Origin: Desulfovibrio sp. MES5
GTDB taxonomy: Bacteria; Desulfobacterota; Desulfovibrionia; Desulfovibrionales; Desulfovibrionaceae
DNA: 64,000 nucleotides
NCBI RefSeq assembly: GCF_002237645.1
Contig: NZ_MJUZ01000051.1
Coordinates: 48,792 to 112,791, forward strand
Direction: 5' to 3'
The notes beneath the pieces are model-generated. The model ran no database searches. It was not told where the DNA came from and saw only the letters and a list, made by a program, of their open reading frames with translations. Both the position numbers and the translations under genes were made by a program. Positions 38,153 to 47,431 of the stretch are shown in pieces (positions within the stretch are counted from its first letter, which is position 1; each line of letters starts with the position of its first letter).

Positions 38153-39016
38153 CTATTCCTGCTCCAGAGGCCTGCGCACACTGCCGGGACGGCTGACCTT
38201 TGCGATAACCTCGGTAACGAACAGGTCTTCATGGCTGGTGGTCCAAAAATCCGTGACATAGCGTTCGTAGGCGCTTTTATCGCAAATATAGTTATTGGCG
38301 GCGCACCAGCGCTGGATTTTCCTGTACGTGTCCCTGATGGTTTCATGCGGGCCGATATGGTAACAGCTGGCGGCCAGAAAACCGCCAAAATCTCTGGTCT
38401 GATTCTGCTGGCAAGGGAAAATGGTTTTCTGCAACACCTGCATCTTCTGCTCCACGTCCCTTATGCGGTCGTCGATGGAAGAAAAGTAGATGATGACAGG
38501 CCCGGTGATGCTGTTTTCCACTGACTCGACATAGTTGGTAAATTCAAGATTGATGATGGCTGACTTGATGTCCAGAGTAAAAATCTGCTCATGAAAAAGC
38601 AGTTTATCGGGCTGCACATACTTCACCGACACGCTCTGGAGGCTGTTTTCAAGCACCATTTCCGCCTCATGCAGCAGCTCGAGCCAGTCACGAACAGAAG
38701 TAAGCCGTTCGTGCAGCACTTTTTCTTCTTCATGAAGGGCCCCGATCTTGTCCATGAACATTTCACGCAGAGCGGTAAGCGACGTATTGCTGCCCACCTC
38801 GAAAGCCGCGCGAATCTCTCCCAGATGAAAGCCCATCTGCTTGTAATACTTCAGGGGCGGCACGGCGAGCAGGTCTTCCTGCGTATAATAGCGGTAGTTG
38901 TTGGTTCCGTGTCTTTTGGATGAAATAAGCCCAAGATCGTCATAAAAGCGCAAGGCTTTTTTGGATATCTTGGAAATCTCGCTCATCTGGCTGATGGTAT
39001 AGCCGCGTTTGGTCAT
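38153..39016 (-). CDS. MerR-family regulator, likely controller of the choline BMC locus
   Basis: The protein has 287 residues. The N-terminal MerR winged helix (YTISQMSEISKISKKALRFY, DDLGLISSKRHGTNNYRYYT) is followed by a coiled linker and a large C-terminal effector-binding domain of the GyrI-like kind (about 130-285). Size and domain plan fit MerR proteins that sense organic ligands rather than metals. The two divergent promoters at 40.7-40.97 kb have MerR-type long spacers and a shared dyad, so they are its probable targets. The start at 39016 fits the HTH beginning; the upstream extension has no motif. Confidence 0.82.
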   Translation of the reverse strand: MTKRGYTISQMSEISKISKKALRFYDDLGLISSKRHGTNNYRYYTQEDLLAVPPLKYYKQMGFHLGEIRAAFEVGSNTSLTALREMFMDKIGALHEEEKVLHERLTSVRDWLELLHEAEMVLENSLQSVSVKYVQPDKLLFHEQIFTLDIKSAIINLEFTNYVESVENSITGPVIIYFSSIDDRIRDVEQKMQVLQKTIFPCQQNQTRDFGGFLAASCYHIGPHETIRDTYRKIQRWCAANNYICDKSAYERYVTDFWTTSHEDLFVTEVIAKVSRPGSVRRPLEQE

Positions 39017-39225
39017 GGCATCACCCGAAACTTCCTGTGATAGGCATGGTGGAAAGGCCTGATTCATAACAGCGTGACGCAGGGAGGGTAGGAACAAGCC
39101 AACTGCAGATGGCCAGCGTGGAGCGACGCCTGCCGAAGCAGAAGACAGGGCGGAGAGGCTGTACTCACGTAAAATTCGCCTGTCTCGGGAGGAGGCAAAC
39201 CCTCCCCCGAAGACATGCGTGCTGT

Positions 39226-39492
39226 TTACTCAGGTATATAACGATTTATGGTCGCGATGCTTTCGGCATTGGCCCGAAAGTACATGCGCACTTCGTTGTT
39301 TTCATCCAGGTCATAGCGCGACTCTTCAACAAGCCCGTTGGCCTGCGCCGTCATAAGGGCGTTGAGGATGTCAGGCTTGGTAAAGGCCCGAAAAGAGCTG
39401 TACTGCCCCTTAAGCGCATCCATCACGTCCTCAGTGCAGGCTTCACTGACCGTTGTCATATATTTAAGGATAGCATAGTTCAATGGCTTCAT
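39226..39492 (-). CDS. Small winged-helix-like protein, 88 aa
   Basis: The compact protein (MKPLNYAILKYMTTVSEACT, then EDVMDALKGQYSSFRAFTK, PDILNALMTAQANGLVEESR, YDLDENNEVRMYFRANAES) has a helix-helix-strand pattern of a winged helix. It starts six bases after the stop of the transporter gene, so it is co-expressed with it and probably with MerR. I do not recognise the family. A role in controlling the transporter or BMC genes is possible. Confidence 0.6.
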   Translation of the reverse strand: MKPLNYAILKYMTTVSEACTEDVMDALKGQYSSFRAFTKPDILNALMTAQANGLVEESRYDLDENNEVRMYFRANAESIATINRYIPE

Positions 39493-39498
39493 GACGAT

Positions 39499-40596
39499 CT
39501 ATCCCTTCTTTTTAAAATATTCCAGCGGGTTAACCGCAATGATAAAGATGCCGAACACCATGATCACAGCGGCCAGCCAGGCGATGGGCGCCAGGGCAAA
39601 GCCGTCCTGGCCAAACCACAGGCCAAGCACGATCCAGCAGAAAAATGGCCCCCAGAAAGAAAACGCGCCATTGCAGGCCATGCCCAGGGCCGTGCCGCAC
39701 ATGGCGTTGCCCTTGTACCACAGCATGAATCCAAACCATGCGCCAAGGCCGGCAACGAGGAACCACGGCATGGCAGTGGTGTCAGTAAAGGCCGTGGTGA
39801 TCATCGTAAAGGCGCTGTCGCCGCCGAAGAAGGCGAACAGGGGCACCAGCACGCAAAGGTTGGTGAGGCCGGAAGTAACCTGACGGATGGTGATGCCGAT
39901 TTCAGGATCGATCATGGACGTGGCGTACCCGCCAACGCACCCTTCAAGTCCCCAGCCGAAAGCGGCCAGAAAACCGAAAGCCAATCCCAGAAAAAGATCC
40001 GGCGGCGCGTCTTCGGCAAGACCAGTGCTGCCGATAAGCGCGCTGGCCCCGAAGCAGATGAAGATGCCAAGCAGGGTTCGCGGCGTGAGGGGCTGCTTGA
40101 AGAGAAAACGGCTCAAAATGGTGCCGATGGCCGGGCAAAGGGCGCTGATGGGCACAATGATGGAGCCAGCGCTCTTAAGACCCAGCACATAGCACGTGCT
40201 GGCCAGAGGGCCGCCGATGACGGCCGCGCCAATAAGGATAAGCCCGGGTTTGCTTTTCACGCAGCGGAAAAAGTCGCCCATCTTGCCCCTGAAGGTGGCG
40301 ATGAGGACAGCCCAGAGTGCGCTGCATGTGTCCGTGGTGGCAGCGCCTAGAGCGCCCAGCACAAACAGGGTTGAAAACTCAGAAAGCCCCGACTCCCCCC
40401 CGTACCAGACAGACCAGACGCCCATGGTCATGGCCAGGGTCATAAAGGCCGTGTACGTGCCGTAGGTCATCCCCGACATGATTGCCGTGAAAATGCCGCG
40501 CCGCCTGAAACTGCTGACCAGTTTGTCCTTGGCGGCCTCCGCTGCGGGGATGTCGCCCAGATCGGATACGGCGACAGGTTTTGCCGTGTGCTCCAT
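39499..40596 (-). CDS. DMT-superfamily (EamA-like) transporter
   Basis: The protein has 365 residues and about ten hydrophobic helices in two EamA-like halves. A Gly/Ser-rich GLKSAGSIIVPISALCPAIG helix is typical of drug/metabolite transporters. The start at 40596 is set by GGAG nine bases upstream. It is divergent from, and shares an operator with, the choline BMC operon, so it may import choline or export trimethylamine (inference). Confidence 0.78.
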   Translation of the reverse strand: MEHTAKPVAVSDLGDIPAAEAAKDKLVSSFRRRGIFTAIMSGMTYGTYTAFMTLAMTMGVWSVWYGGESGLSEFSTLFVLGALGAATTDTCSALWAVLIATFRGKMGDFFRCVKSKPGLILIGAAVIGGPLASTCYVLGLKSAGSIIVPISALCPAIGTILSRFLFKQPLTPRTLLGIFICFGASALIGSTGLAEDAPPDLFLGLAFGFLAAFGWGLEGCVGGYATSMIDPEIGITIRQVTSGLTNLCVLVPLFAFFGGDSAFTMITTAFTDTTAMPWFLVAGLGAWFGFMLWYKGNAMCGTALGMACNGAFSFWGPFFCWIVLGLWFGQDGFALAPIAWLAAVIMVFGIFIIAVNPLEYFKKKG

Positions 40597-40686
40597 GGCA
40601 TAACTCCTTCTCTCGCAAAAGGATGGTGTAAAATGACGAAGGGGGTGCCCTTGCCCCGGCAAAGACCGCCTCGCCTGCCTTGGCAC

Positions 40687-40717
40687 AGCATAAGTTTACC
40701 CTGAACGGGAAGGTCAA
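40687..40717 (-). promoter_or_regulatory. MerR-type promoter of the DMT transporter operon
   Basis: On the minus strand, TTGACC (40717-40712) and TATGCT (40692-40687) are separated by 19 bases, longer than the usual 17. The spacer holds a CTTCCC...GGGTAA dyad. Over 24 bases it matches 18 of those in the BMC operon promoter at 40939. Long spacers are the signature of MerR-activated promoters. Confidence 0.7.
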
Positions 40718-40938
40718 TAGGATTTACAAATTTTGCCCTCATAAAGTGCATTTTTTCTGACGCCGATGTCGCATTTTTTCTTTATATATACAAACTTATT
40801 ATTTTGATATGCAACACTATAAATAAAATCGCCTGTAAATTCAGCCTCTAATTTTGACTGTTTAATCAGTCTGTTCCAGACTTTCCGCTTTTTTCCTCCC
40901 CCGCCAAAAATCTTTTTACATGAAAAAATGAAAAGGGC

Positions 40939-40970
40939 TTGACTTTGCCCTACAGGGGAAAGCTTACAAC
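40939..40970 (+). promoter_or_regulatory. MerR-type promoter of the choline BMC operon
   Basis: TTGACT (40939-40944) and TACAAC (40965-40970) are separated by 20 bases. The spacer contains the dyad CTTTGCCC-TACA-GGGGAAAG (40943-40962), 7 of 8 pairs matching. The layout is that of a promoter that MerR proteins activate by untwisting the spacer. Confidence 0.72.
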
Positions 40971-41040
40971 TTAAACAAGCACTATTTTCACTGCCGTCAA
41001 GAGTGGCTTGCGGCATAAATACGAATCGCACGGAGCATGT

Positions 41041-41637
41041 ATGCAGTATGCAGGTGAAGAGGCCATGGGCCTCATTGAGACGCTGGGCATGGTGCCCGCC
41101 ATCTATGGCGCGGATTACATGCTCAAAGCCGCGAACGTGGATCTTCTGGCCTACGAAAACGTCGGTTCCACCCTTGTGACCATTATGGTGAGAGGCGATG
41201 TAGCGGCCGTGCAGGCGTCCGTGGCCGCCGGGGCCGCTGCCGCCGCCAGCGTGGGCAAGCTCACGGCGCAGAACGTCATGCCGCGTCCCGTGCGCGGCGT
41301 GGGCAGCATAGCCATGGCCCACGCCCTTGATTCCGTGTCTGAAGATGATCCCGGCCTGCGCTCGCTGGGCATGATCGAAACCTTCGGCATCATCTATCTT
41401 ATGGAAGCGGCCGACGCCATGATCAAAACCGCCGACGTGGAACTCATCGGCTATGAAAACGTGGCCTCCGGCTACTGCTCGGCCCTGGTGCAGGGCGATG
41501 TGGCGGCTTGCAAGTCCGCCGTGGAAGCCGGGGTCAAGGCCGTAAAAAATATGGGCGCAGATGTGTACAGCTCATGCGTCATTCCCACGCCCCACCGCCA
41601 CCTGGTCAGACTGGTGCGGCGGTACGCCCTGGCCTAG
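41041..41637 (+). CDS. Tandem-domain BMC shell protein (BMC-T), no pore cysteine
   Basis: The protein has 198 residues. Two BMC domains (about 8-95 and 110-190), each opening with the shell pattern GLIETLGMVPAIYGADYMLK / GMIETFGIIYLMEAADAMIK, form a pseudohexameric trimer in this family. It is the first gene of the operon. GGAG lies five bases before ATG 41041; the TTG 33 bases upstream is less likely. No cysteine is present where PduT holds its cluster, so a metabolite pore role is likelier than electron transfer. Confidence 0.88.
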   Translation: MQYAGEEAMGLIETLGMVPAIYGADYMLKAANVDLLAYENVGSTLVTIMVRGDVAAVQASVAAGAAAAASVGKLTAQNVMPRPVRGVGSIAMAHALDSVSEDDPGLRSLGMIETFGIIYLMEAADAMIKTADVELIGYENVASGYCSALVQGDVAACKSAVEAGVKAVKNMGADVYSSCVIPTPHRHLVRLVRRYALA

Positions 41638-41663
41638 CTGGCCACAACTACGGAGCCAAAAGC

Positions 41664-43142
41664 ATGATCGGCGACAAGGACCTCATTTCCATACAGCAGG
41701 CGCGGATTCTGGCTGAAAACGCCGCCGAGGCGCGCAAAAAGCTGGCCGCCATGCCGCAGGAAAGACTGGATGCCGCAGTGGAGGCCATGGCCGACGCGGT
41801 GGAATCCCACGCCCAGTCCCTCGCCGTCATGAGCCATGAAGAAAGCGACTGCGGCCGCTGGCAGGACAAAATGGTCAAAAACCTCTTTGTCTGTCGCCGC
41901 GTGCGCCAGAGCCTGCGCGGCATGCGCTGCGTGGGACGCCTCAACGATCCGGGGCAGGAAGGCGTGTTCGATGTGGGCGTTCCCCTGGGCGTCATTGTGG
42001 CTCTTTGCCCCGTGACCAGCCCCGTGTCCACCGCAGTATACACTGTACTGCTGGCCATCAAGTCCGGCAACGCCGTCATACTTTCCCTGCATCCCCGCGC
42101 CGTGGACTGCATGCGCCGCGCCCTCGACATCATGATAGCCGCCGGATTGGCCCAGGGCCTGCCCGAAGGGGCTGTCTCCTACCTCGACATCGTGGCCAAA
42201 AGCGGCACTGAAGAGCTTATGCGTCATCCCGAAGTGGCCCTGGTCATGGTTACGGGCGTGCTCGGCATGTTCGAGGCCGCCAGGGCGAGCGGCAAGCCGC
42301 TCATCTACGGCGGCACGGGCAACGGCCCTGCCTTCATCGAGCGCAGCGCGGACATCCCCGCCGCCGTCAGGCACATCATTGCCAGCAAGACCTTCGACAA
42401 CGGGCTGGCCCCCTCGGCGGAGCAGTGCGTCATTGTGGACGGCTGCATTGAACGTCAGGTGCGCCGCGCGTTTCAGGACAATGGCGCGTACTTCATGAGC
42501 GACGACGAAGCCCATGCGCTCTGCCGCGTGCTCTTTTATGAGGACGGCCGCCGCCACCGCCACATGGTGGGCCAGTCGGCCGAAGCCCTGGCCGCCAAGG
42601 CCGGCTTCGCCATTCCCGCCGCAACAAAAGTGCTCATGGCCGAGCGCAAGTATGTCGCAGGGCGCGACCCCTACATCAGGGAACTGCTTTCGCCCGTGCT
42701 TGGCTACTATGTGGAGCCGGACTGGATGCACGCCTGTGAAAAATGCGTGGAACTGCTGCTGCAGGAACGCCACGCCCAGACGTTGTCCATCCACAGCCGC
42801 GATGAAGAGGTCATCAGCCAGTTCGCCCTCAAAAAACCCGTGGCGCGCCTGCTGGTGAACACAGGGGCGGCCTTTGGCGGCATGGGAATGACAACAAATC
42901 TCACGCCAGCCATGACCCAGGGCAGTGGTCTGGCGGGCTACGGCATCACCTCGGACAATATTTCGCCAATGAATCTCATTTACCGCAGAAAAATAGGCTA
43001 TGGCGTGCGCGATCTCGCCCCCCTGGCGGATCTTGCCGCCCAGTCCGCCCCCGACCGGGGCGCGACCAGCAACGAGCAGAACTATGATCTGCTCAGGCGT
43101 GTGCTGCGCGAAGCTCTGGGCGCTCTGCCCCAGGCCCGGTAG
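41664..43142 (+). CDS. CoA-acylating aldehyde dehydrogenase homologue lacking the catalytic Cys
   Basis: The protein has 492 residues and is similar along its length to the CutF-type enzyme at 47432, including the N-terminal [11 protein letters not shown]. At the active site the neighbour reads NGTICASEQ with Cys247, while this protein reads NGLAPSAEQ with Pro250 in that place. Acyl transfer through a thioester is therefore not expected. It may be a structural or regulatory partner of the true dehydrogenase, or an enzyme with other chemistry. It is placed between a shell gene and cutC. The start at 41664 has GGAG. Confidence 0.85.
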   Translation: MIGDKDLISIQQARILAENAAEARKKLAAMPQERLDAAVEAMADAVESHAQSLAVMSHEESDCGRWQDKMVKNLFVCRRVRQSLRGMRCVGRLNDPGQEGVFDVGVPLGVIVALCPVTSPVSTAVYTVLLAIKSGNAVILSLHPRAVDCMRRALDIMIAAGLAQGLPEGAVSYLDIVAKSGTEELMRHPEVALVMVTGVLGMFEAARASGKPLIYGGTGNGPAFIERSADIPAAVRHIIASKTFDNGLAPSAEQCVIVDGCIERQVRRAFQDNGAYFMSDDEAHALCRVLFYEDGRRHRHMVGQSAEALAAKAGFAIPAATKVLMAERKYVAGRDPYIRELLSPVLGYYVEPDWMHACEKCVELLLQERHAQTLSIHSRDEEVISQFALKKPVARLLVNTGAAFGGMGMTTNLTPAMTQGSGLAGYGITSDNISPMNLIYRRKIGYGVRDLAPLADLAAQSAPDRGATSNEQNYDLLRRVLREALGALPQAR

Positions 43143-43200
43143 CCCGGGTCAAAGCCAGATGCCCAAGGCCATTCCGACCGCACAATATGGAGGATACAAC

Positions 43201-45747
43201 GTGGATCTTCATGATTTTTCAAGTAAAATAGCCGAAGTAACAAAGAGTCTTTCGCCCCAGGAGCGTGAGCAGCTGCGCAAGATTTTCGCCACTGCCACCC
43301 TGCCCTCGCACAGCACTGCCTCCACTGCGGTTCAGGCTGCTCCCGCCGCCCAGTCCGGCCCTGGCGTGCCTGAAGGCCCCACCCAGCGCCACGTGCTGCT
43401 GAAAGAAAATTATCTCAAGCAGGTGCCGCGCATCACCATTCACCGCGCGCGCACCATCACCAAGATTGACAGTGAAAACCCCGGCATGCCGCGTATTCTG
43501 CTGCGTGCAACGGCTTTTCGCCATTGCTGCGAAAACGCGCCCCTGGTCATTCAGGATCATGAACTCATCGTGGGCGCTCCCAACGGCGCTCCCCGCGCCG
43601 GGGCTTTTTCGCCCGACATTTCCTGGCGCTGGCTGCGGGACGAGATGGACACCATCGCCAACCGCCCCCAGGACCCCTTCCATATTGCTGAAGAAGACAA
43701 AAAAATCCTGCGTGAAGAAATCTTCCCCTACTGGGAAGGCAAGTCCGTGGACGAATACTGCGAAGCCCAGTACCGCGAAGCCGGCCTGTGGGAACTTTCG
43801 GGCGAATCCTATGTGTCCGACTGCTCCTACCACGCCCTCAACGGCGGCGGCGACTCCAACCCCGGCTACGACGTCATCCTGATGAAAAAGGGCATGCTGG
43901 ACATTCAGCGCGAAGCCCGCGAACACCTGGAGCATCTGGACTACGAACGCCCCGAGGATATCGACAAGATTTACTTCTACAAGTCGGTCATTGAAACCAC
44001 CGAAGGCGTGATGATTTACGCCCGGCGCATGTCCGAATACGCCGCCCATCTGGCCGCCCGCGAAAATGATCCCAAGCGCAAGGCCGAACTGCTCAAGATT
44101 TCAGAAGTCAACGCCCGCGTGCCCGCCCACGCCCCCAGCACCTTCTGGGAAGCCATCCAGTCCGTATGGACCGTGGAGTCCCTGCTGGTGGTTGAAGAAA
44201 ACCAGACCGGCATGTCCATTGGCCGCGTTGACCAGTACATGTATCCCCTGTTCAAGGCCGACATTGAATCTGGCCGCATCACCCCCTACGAGGCCTTTGA
44301 CCTCGCGGGCTGCATGCTCATCAAGATGTCCGAAATGATGTGGCTGACCAGCGAAGGCAGCTCCAAATTCTTCGCGGGCTATCAGCCCTTCGTCAACATG
44401 TGCGTGGGTGGCGTCACCCGCGAAGGGCGCGACGCCACTAACGAGCTGACCTTCCTGCTCATGGATGCGGTGCGCCACGTTCGTATCTACCAGCCTTCGC
44501 TGGCCACCCGCGTACATAACTCCTCGCCGCAGGACTATCTGAAAAAAATCGTTTCCGTCATCCGCTCCGGCATGGGCTTTCCCGCCGTGCACTTTGACGA
44601 CACCCATATAAAGATGATGCTCGCCAAGGGCGTCAGCATGGAAGACGCCCGCGACTACTGCCTCATGGGCTGCGTGGAACCGCAAAAAGCCGGGCGTCTG
44701 TACCAGTGGACCTCCACCGCCTACACCCAGTGGCCCATCTGCATCGAACTTGTGCTCAACCACGGCGTGCCCCTCTGGTACGGCAAACAGGTCTGCCCCG
44801 ACCTTGGCGACCTGAGCCAGTTCGACACCTATGAAAAGTTCGACGCCGCCGTCAAGGAACAGATCAAGTACATCACCAAGTGGTCCAGCGTTGCCACGGT
44901 CATTTCCCAGCGCGTGCACCGCGACCTGGCGCCCAAGCCGCTCATGTCCATCATGTACGAAGGCTGCATGGAAAAAGGCCTTGATGTGGCCTCCGGCGGC
45001 GCCATGTACAACTTTGGCCCCGGCGTGATCTGGAGCGGTCTTGCCACCTATGCGGACTCTATGGCCGCCATCAAGAAGCTTGTGTACGACGACAAAAAGT
45101 ACACCCTGCAACAGATGAACGAGGCCCTCAAGGCCAACTTCGAGGGCTACGACGCCATGTTGGCCGACTGCCTGGCCGCGCCCAAGTACGGCAACGACGA
45201 TGACTATGCCGACAGCATCGCTGCCGACCTCGTCGCCTTTACCGAGCGCGAGCACCGCAAGTACAAGACGCTCTATTCCGTCCTGAGCCACGGCACGCTC
45301 TCCATTTCCAACAACACGCCCTTTGGTCAGCTGCTGGGCGCTTCGGCCAACGGCCGCAAGGCCTGGCTGCCGCTTTCCGACGGCATCAGCCCCACCCAGG
45401 GCGCGGACTACAAGGGCCCCACGGCCATCATCAAGAGCGTGTCCAAGATGTCCAACGACAACATGAACATCGGCATGGTGCACAACTTCAAGCTCCTCCC
45501 GGGCCTGCTGGACACCCCCGAAGGCGAACAGGGCATCATCACCCTTATCCGCTCGGCCAGCATCCTCGGCAACGGCGAAATGCAGTTCAACTACCTGGAC
45601 AACAAGACCATGCTTGAAGCCCAGAAGAGCCCCAAGGACTACCGCGACCTTGTGGTGCGCGTCGCCGGGTACAGCGCCTTCTTTGTGGAGCTGTGCAAGG
45701 ACGTGCAGGACGAAATCATCAGCAGAACAGTACTGCGCCACTTTTAG
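43201..45747 (+). CDS. cutC: Choline trimethylamine-lyase, glycyl radical enzyme
   Basis: The protein has 848 residues from a GTG start behind GGAGG. It converts choline to trimethylamine and acetaldehyde. Catalytic Cys491 and Glu493 (GCVE) and radical Gly823 (RVAGYS) are present. Residues known to bind choline in Desulfovibrio alaskensis CutC (Tyr208, Asp216, Thr502, Tyr506) all recur here with a +2 shift: Tyr210, Asp218, Thr504, Tyr508. This separates it from diol dehydratases and isethionate lyase. The first 50 residues form a helix plus Ala/Ser linker and may target the enzyme to the shell. It is followed by a 12-bp hairpin, then cutD. Confidence 0.95.
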   Translation: MDLHDFSSKIAEVTKSLSPQEREQLRKIFATATLPSHSTASTAVQAAPAAQSGPGVPEGPTQRHVLLKENYLKQVPRITIHRARTITKIDSENPGMPRILLRATAFRHCCENAPLVIQDHELIVGAPNGAPRAGAFSPDISWRWLRDEMDTIANRPQDPFHIAEEDKKILREEIFPYWEGKSVDEYCEAQYREAGLWELSGESYVSDCSYHALNGGGDSNPGYDVILMKKGMLDIQREAREHLEHLDYERPEDIDKIYFYKSVIETTEGVMIYARRMSEYAAHLAARENDPKRKAELLKISEVNARVPAHAPSTFWEAIQSVWTVESLLVVEENQTGMSIGRVDQYMYPLFKADIESGRITPYEAFDLAGCMLIKMSEMMWLTSEGSSKFFAGYQPFVNMCVGGVTREGRDATNELTFLLMDAVRHVRIYQPSLATRVHNSSPQDYLKKIVSVIRSGMGFPAVHFDDTHIKMMLAKGVSMEDARDYCLMGCVEPQKAGRLYQWTSTAYTQWPICIELVLNHGVPLWYGKQVCPDLGDLSQFDTYEKFDAAVKEQIKYITKWSSVATVISQRVHRDLAPKPLMSIMYEGCMEKGLDVASGGAMYNFGPGVIWSGLATYADSMAAIKKLVYDDKKYTLQQMNEALKANFEGYDAMLADCLAAPKYGNDDDYADSIAADLVAFTEREHRKYKTLYSVLSHGTLSISNNTPFGQLLGASANGRKAWLPLSDGISPTQGADYKGPTAIIKSVSKMSNDNMNIGMVHNFKLLPGLLDTPEGEQGIITLIRSASILGNGEMQFNYLDNKTMLEAQKSPKDYRDLVVRVAGYSAFFVELCKDVQDEIISRTVLRHF

Positions 45748-45758
45748 AATCTGGCGCA

Positions 45759-45796
45759 GGCCGCGCCCCCTTTATTCTCGTGGAGGGGGCGCGGCC
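45759..45796 (+). promoter_or_regulatory. Intercistronic hairpin between cutC and cutD
   Basis: GGCCGCGCCCCC (45759-45770) pairs perfectly with GGGGGCGCGGCC (45785-45796). It probably protects the cutC message or lowers cutD expression, since the activase is needed in small amounts. Confidence 0.6.
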
Positions 45797-45845
45797 CAAA
45801 AGACAGCAATCGTGAAACGACAGGGCAGACGGCAAGGGTAACACC

Positions 45846-46778
45846 GTGATCGAAAGAAAAGCCAGAATTTTCAACATACAAAAGTACAATATGTATGACG
45901 GTCCGGGCATACGTACCCTGGTTTTTTTCAAGGGTTGCCCACTGCGCTGCCGGTGGTGTTCCAACCCTGAAAGCCAGACCCGCCGCTATGAAGTCATGTT
46001 CAAGAAGGACGTGTGCATCAACTGCGGCGCCTGTGTGGCCGTCTGTCCCGTGGGCATCCACAGCATGACCAACGCAGGGGCCTGCCATGTGGTGGACAGA
46101 ACCAAGGACTGCATCAACTGCGGCAAGTGCGTGCATGCTTGTCCCGAAGCGGCCCTGGCCATTGCCGGGGAACAGAAAGGCATTTCAGAACTGCTTGAAG
46201 TGGTGGAACAGGATTGGCTTTTTTATGAAAACTCCGGCGGCGGCGTCACGGTGGGCGGCGGCGAACCCCTGGCGCAGCATGAGGCCGTGGCAAACCTGCT
46301 GCTGGCCTGTCGGCACAAGGGCATCCACACCGCTATGGAGACTTCGGGCTACGCCAAGCTTGACGTGATCCGCGACATGGCAGACGTGTGTGATCTTTTT
46401 CTCTTCGATATCAAGTACATGGACGCCGACAAGCATTACGAGCTCACCGGCGTGCGCAATGAGGCCATCCTGACCAACCTGAAGTGGCTGCTTGAAAACG
46501 GCTCCAACGTGAACATCCGCATGCCCCTGCTCAAGGGCTATAATGATGACGATGCCGAAATACACGCCGTAGGCCGCTTTTTGAGCGGCCATGCCCACAG
46601 AAAAAATTTCAAGGGCATCGACCTGCTGCCCTACCACAAGATGGGAGTGAGCAAGTACGCCCAGATCGACGTGGAATATCCCATCAAGGACAACCCCGTT
46701 CTGGACGACGCCGACTTGCAGCGCATTGAGAATATTCTCAAAGGCTACGGCCTGGCCGTGAAGGTCATCAAACACTAA
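45846..46778 (+). CDS. cutD: CutC glycyl radical activating enzyme (radical SAM)
   Basis: The protein has 310 residues. The radical-SAM CX3CX2C is at Cys31, 35, 38 (CPLRCRWC), followed by an inserted ferredoxin domain with two CX2CX2CX3C sets (CINCGACVAVCPVG and CINCGKCVHACPEA), as in activases of the dehydratase-type glycyl radical enzymes. It uses SAM to abstract hydrogen from Gly823 of CutC. GTG start at 45846 with AAGGG upstream. It is placed directly after cutC, as in other cut clusters. Confidence 0.94.
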   Translation: MIERKARIFNIQKYNMYDGPGIRTLVFFKGCPLRCRWCSNPESQTRRYEVMFKKDVCINCGACVAVCPVGIHSMTNAGACHVVDRTKDCINCGKCVHACPEAALAIAGEQKGISELLEVVEQDWLFYENSGGGVTVGGGEPLAQHEAVANLLLACRHKGIHTAMETSGYAKLDVIRDMADVCDLFLFDIKYMDADKHYELTGVRNEAILTNLKWLLENGSNVNIRMPLLKGYNDDDAEIHAVGRFLSGHAHRKNFKGIDLLPYHKMGVSKYAQIDVEYPIKDNPVLDDADLQRIENILKGYGLAVKVIKH

Positions 46779-46804
46779 TCACGGCCCAAATTCAGGAGAA
46801 AGCC

Positions 46805-47428
46805 ATGCTGGCACTGGGACTCATAGAAACCAAGGGGCTCATAGGAGCCATTGAGGCGGCGGACGCCATGCTCAAGGCGGCGGATGTGCGCCTGCTGGAA
46901 AAATCCCTGGCTACCGGCGGCCTTGTGACCATCACCGTAGCTGGCGAGGTTGCCGCTGTGCAATCGGCGGTGGATGCGGCGCGGGCGTCCCTGTCCCGTC
47001 TTGAAGGGGCCGTGTGCGTATCCTGCCACGTCATTCCCCGCCCGGACAGCGGCCTTGAGAGCATTCTGCTGCTCCAGCCCGGCGGGCAAAGCCCGGCGGC
47101 TCCGGCCAACGCGGCCCCTGCTGCCGCCAAAAACGCGCCCAAGACCGTAGCCGTTGAAACCGAAGTTATTGAAATTGTAGAAATAGTGGAAGAAACCCCG
47201 GCCCCCGCAGCCCCGAAAGGCGGCGCGAAGGCCAACACAGGAACAAAGGCAGCCGCCCACGGGCAGGAAGCCTATGATCCCGAAAAATGCAAAGCCATGA
47301 GCATGAACAAACTTCGTCAGCTTGCCCAGACCATGAAGGTTGATCTCAGCCGTGAGCAGATCGCCTCAGCCAACAGGCAAACCCTGATGAACGCCATCGA
47401 CCGGGCGGCACGGAAGGAAAAGGAGTAA
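46805..47428 (+). CDS. BMC-H shell protein with long C-terminal extension (PduK-like)
   Basis: The protein has 207 residues. The BMC domain (1-88) opens with LGLIETKGLIGAIEAADAML. An Ala/Pro/Glu-rich linker follows, then a helical tail (MSMNKLRQLAQTMKVDLSRE) resembling SAP/Rho-N-type helices. The tail is likely to face one side of the shell and bind cargo or cytoplasmic partners. There is no Cys-rich Fe-S motif as found in PduK itself. It ends three bases before the dehydrogenase gene. Confidence 0.85.
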   Translation: MLALGLIETKGLIGAIEAADAMLKAADVRLLEKSLATGGLVTITVAGEVAAVQSAVDAARASLSRLEGAVCVSCHVIPRPDSGLESILLLQPGGQSPAAPANAAPAAAKNAPKTVAVETEVIEIVEIVEETPAPAAPKGGAKANTGTKAAAHGQEAYDPEKCKAMSMNKLRQLAQTMKVDLSREQIASANRQTLMNAIDRAARKEKE

Positions 47429-47431
47429 AAC

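Noticed and set aside
39109..40350. A 413-codon plus-strand frame over the transporter gene
   Set aside because: It is a shadow of the DMT transporter; composition is low-complexity and no motif is present.
43201..45747. Isethionate sulfite-lyase or propanediol dehydratase as the glycyl radical enzyme
   Set aside because: Thr504, Tyr508, Tyr210 and Asp218 match the choline-binding residues of CutC, and the operon has no sulfoacetaldehyde or propanal-specific genes.
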